A stretch of 33,547 nucleotides of DNA, from the NCBI GenBank assembly GCA_021799495.1, contig JAJZAI010000039.1, positions 1-33,547 on the forward strand, given 5' to 3'. Position 1 is the stretch's first letter; every line of letters starts with the position of its first letter. Below the pieces are notes generated by a model. The model did not search any database, was not told the DNA's origin, and saw nothing but the letters and a program-made list of their open reading frames with translations. The position numbers and the translations under genes were made by a program. Below, one piece after another: positions 32,011 to 33,547 of the stretch. The stretch is from Deltaproteobacteria bacterium. Lineage in GTDB: Bacteria; Desulfobacterota; Binatia; Binatales; Binataceae.

Positions 32011-33420
32011 CTAATTGTCGGGTGAAACCTCGTCAGCGGAAACTTGTTTCGACCATTGCCGTTTAAAGCGGCTTCCAGGGTGATCGGACGCGAGCTGGCG
32101 CTGACCCTTGCCGAAGTAGTGCTCGCGCAGGGTGCTCGCCTCATACTCTTTGCGCAGCAGTCCGCGGCGCTGTAGCTCGGGCACGACGAGATCGACGAAG
32201 GTCACGAAGTCGCCCGGCGAGTTGACTGAGAGAAGATCGAAGCCGTCGATACCGCCTTCGAGGACCCAGCGCTCGAGCTCGTCCGCAATACGACGGTAAT
32301 TGCCAACCGGCACCGGCACCACGCTGCCGATTGACAGAAACTCGCCTACTTCGCGTACCGTCCACTGGCGCGTCGAATCGACCGATGAAAAATACTGCGC
32401 CAAAAACTGCATTCCATCGGATTTCACGTTGCCGATACTGTCGTTGGGGCCGTACTTGGAAAGATCAATCCCCGTCCATCCGCCGAATAGCGCAAGCGCG
32501 CCTTCGGGACTGGCATATTTCATCATCTCTTCATGCTTGAGCCGCGCCTCGGCGTCGGTCATGCCGACCACCGGTGCAATTCCAATCAGTATCTTCAGGT
32601 GCTTAGGATCGCGGCCCTGCTCGGCGGCGAGTTGGCGGATGCGGTCGCAGTACGCGCGGCATACGGTAGTATTGGGAAATACGACGAAGAGCGCCTCGCC
32701 GTGCGTCGCCGCAAACTGCATCCCGCGCCCCGACAGTCCAGCTTGATAGATCACCGGGGTGCGCTGTGGCGAGGGTTCACAAAGATGCGGGCCGAGCACG
32801 TCGAAGTATTTTCCGTGGTGTTGGATCTCGTGAATCTTGGAGGGGTCGGTGTGGATGTCGCGCGCGGCGTCACGGATAATCGCGTCATCCTCCCAGCTCT
32901 GTTCCCACAGCTTGTACATGACCTCCATATACTCGTCGGCGCGATCGTAGCGCTCGTCATGCGGGAGCACCTCGCCCAGTCCGTTTTTCTCCGCGTCGGG
33001 CAGGTACGAGGTCACCACGTTCCATCCCACGCGTCCCTTGGTGAGGTGATCGAGTGTGGAGAAAAGCTTCGCGGCTTGATAGGGCGGATGGTAGGTCGTG
33101 CTGTAAGTGGTGGCGAAACCAAGATGGCGCGTTATCATCGCAAGCGCCGGGATGAGTACCGTCGGGTCGTTGCACGGAAACTGCACGGCGTGCCGGACCG
33201 CCGCGTCGCGCGTGCCACGATAAACATCATAGGTGCCATGTATATCGGCAAAGAAGAGAGCGTCGAAACGCCCGCGCTCCAGCGTGCGCGCGATTTCGGC
33301 GTAATATTCAAGGTCACGGTAGCCGGTCGAGGAGCGGTCCAATGGATGTTTCCACTGGCCCTTGGACTGCGGACAAATCGAGCACTGGATGAAAGCGTTG
33401 AGATGTATCCTTCTTGCCAT
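32011..33420 (-). CDS. NtaA/SnaA/DszA-type FMN-dependent monooxygenase
   Basis: The protein has 469 residues from the ATG at 33,420 (MARRIHLNAFIQCSICPQSK); the frame is open 24 codons further upstream. Family segments are: FFADIHGTYDVYRG, ATTYSTTYHPPYQAAKLFST, RVGWNVVTSYLPDAEKNGLG, DERYDRADEYMEVMYKLWEQ, GKYFDVLGPHLCEPSPQRTP and VIYQAGLSGRGMQFAATHGE. This is the two-component luciferase-like group that uses FMNH2 from a separate reductase to cleave C-N or C-S bonds (nitrilotriacetate, dibenzothiophene sulfone and similar). No reductase is in the window. It ends 102 nt before the Fe-S gene, so co-transcription is possible. Confidence 0.93.
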   Translation of the reverse strand: MARRIHLNAFIQCSICPQSKGQWKHPLDRSSTGYRDLEYYAEIARTLERGRFDALFFADIHGTYDVYRGTRDAAVRHAVQFPCNDPTVLIPALAMITRHLGFATTYSTTYHPPYQAAKLFSTLDHLTKGRVGWNVVTSYLPDAEKNGLGEVLPHDERYDRADEYMEVMYKLWEQSWEDDAIIRDAARDIHTDPSKIHEIQHHGKYFDVLGPHLCEPSPQRTPVIYQAGLSGRGMQFAATHGEALFVVFPNTTVCRAYCDRIRQLAAEQGRDPKHLKILIGIAPVVGMTDAEARLKHEEMMKYASPEGALALFGGWTGIDLSKYGPNDSIGNVKSDGMQFLAQYFSSVDSTRQWTVREVGEFLSIGSVVPVPVGNYRRIADELERWVLEGGIDGFDLLSVNSPGDFVTFVDLVVPELQRRGLLRKEYEASTLREHYFGKGQRQLASDHPGSRFKRQWSKQVSADEVSPDN

Positions 33421-33547
33421 GGTGGTGTCTGTCAATTGGTAGAAAAGCAGTGGCATCCGAGATCCGCGAGAGTTGCGCAGTTGAATTATCAAGTTGCTAC
33501 TAGCAGGGCGTTGATAAACGCCTGAATTTCACTCGCCTATAATTCGT

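Overview
The window is GC-rich bacterial DNA in two parts. Positions 1 to about 13,562 are one end of a degraded Mu-like (contractile-tailed) prophage. Positions about 13,600 to 33,547 are chromosomal genes. The source looks like a high-GC Gram-negative-type bacterium: it has lipoprotein and spanin-type envelope genes, TrmFO rather than TrmA, crotonase pairs and a luciferase-like monooxygenase. A Binatota or deltaproteobacteria-like lineage would fit, but this is a weak inference from gene content.

Prophage. Most phage genes lie on the minus strand and are read from high to low coordinates in Mu order: a DnaA domain IV protein, a Mor-type regulator, a GH108 endolysin, a coiled-coil membrane protein, the Rz/Rz1 spanin pair, a holin-like protein, gp25-like and gp26-like proteins, gp27 (DUF3486), gp28 terminase, gp29 portal, gpI protease, a decoration protein, gpT major capsid, gp36, gp37 and the tail sheath, which runs off the left edge. 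A LexA/CI-type repressor is the only plus-strand phage gene and marks the right edge. Three genes are broken: gp27 and the protease by out-of-frame internal deletions, and Mor by a 1-nt shift. No gpF/gpG head-morphogenesis gene is present, and there is no transposase next to the repressor. The element is probably immobile and cannot make particles on its own. A ~43-residue beta-rich module occurs in three different virion proteins, twice in the sheath.

Host region, plus strand (14,573-26,170). Here lie a crotonase, an NTF2-like protein, a small lipoprotein, a methyltransferase overlapping a lipase-like hydrolase, TrmFO overlapping a Ppx/GppA phosphatase, an HU/IHF protein, a GT39-like membrane glycosyltransferase, a second methyltransferase, and two tandem paralogous multi-pass membrane proteins. 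A second crotonase is divergent and abuts the prophage. tRNA-Ser(GGA) follows at 26,309.

Host region, minus strand (33,420 to 26,656). A luciferase-like FMN monooxygenase is followed by a GlcF-like Fe-S/CCG protein, a GlcD-like FAD oxidase and a GlcG-like protein. Next comes a compact RiPP-metallophore cluster of bufferin type: a 72-aa precursor with five evenly spaced SCKG units encoded by an 18-bp tandem repeat, a DUF692 multinuclear iron oxidase (MNIO), and a DUF2063 partner protein. This cluster is the most interesting system in the window. Its precursor is unusually regular, and two overlapping hairpins separate the precursor from its modifying enzyme.
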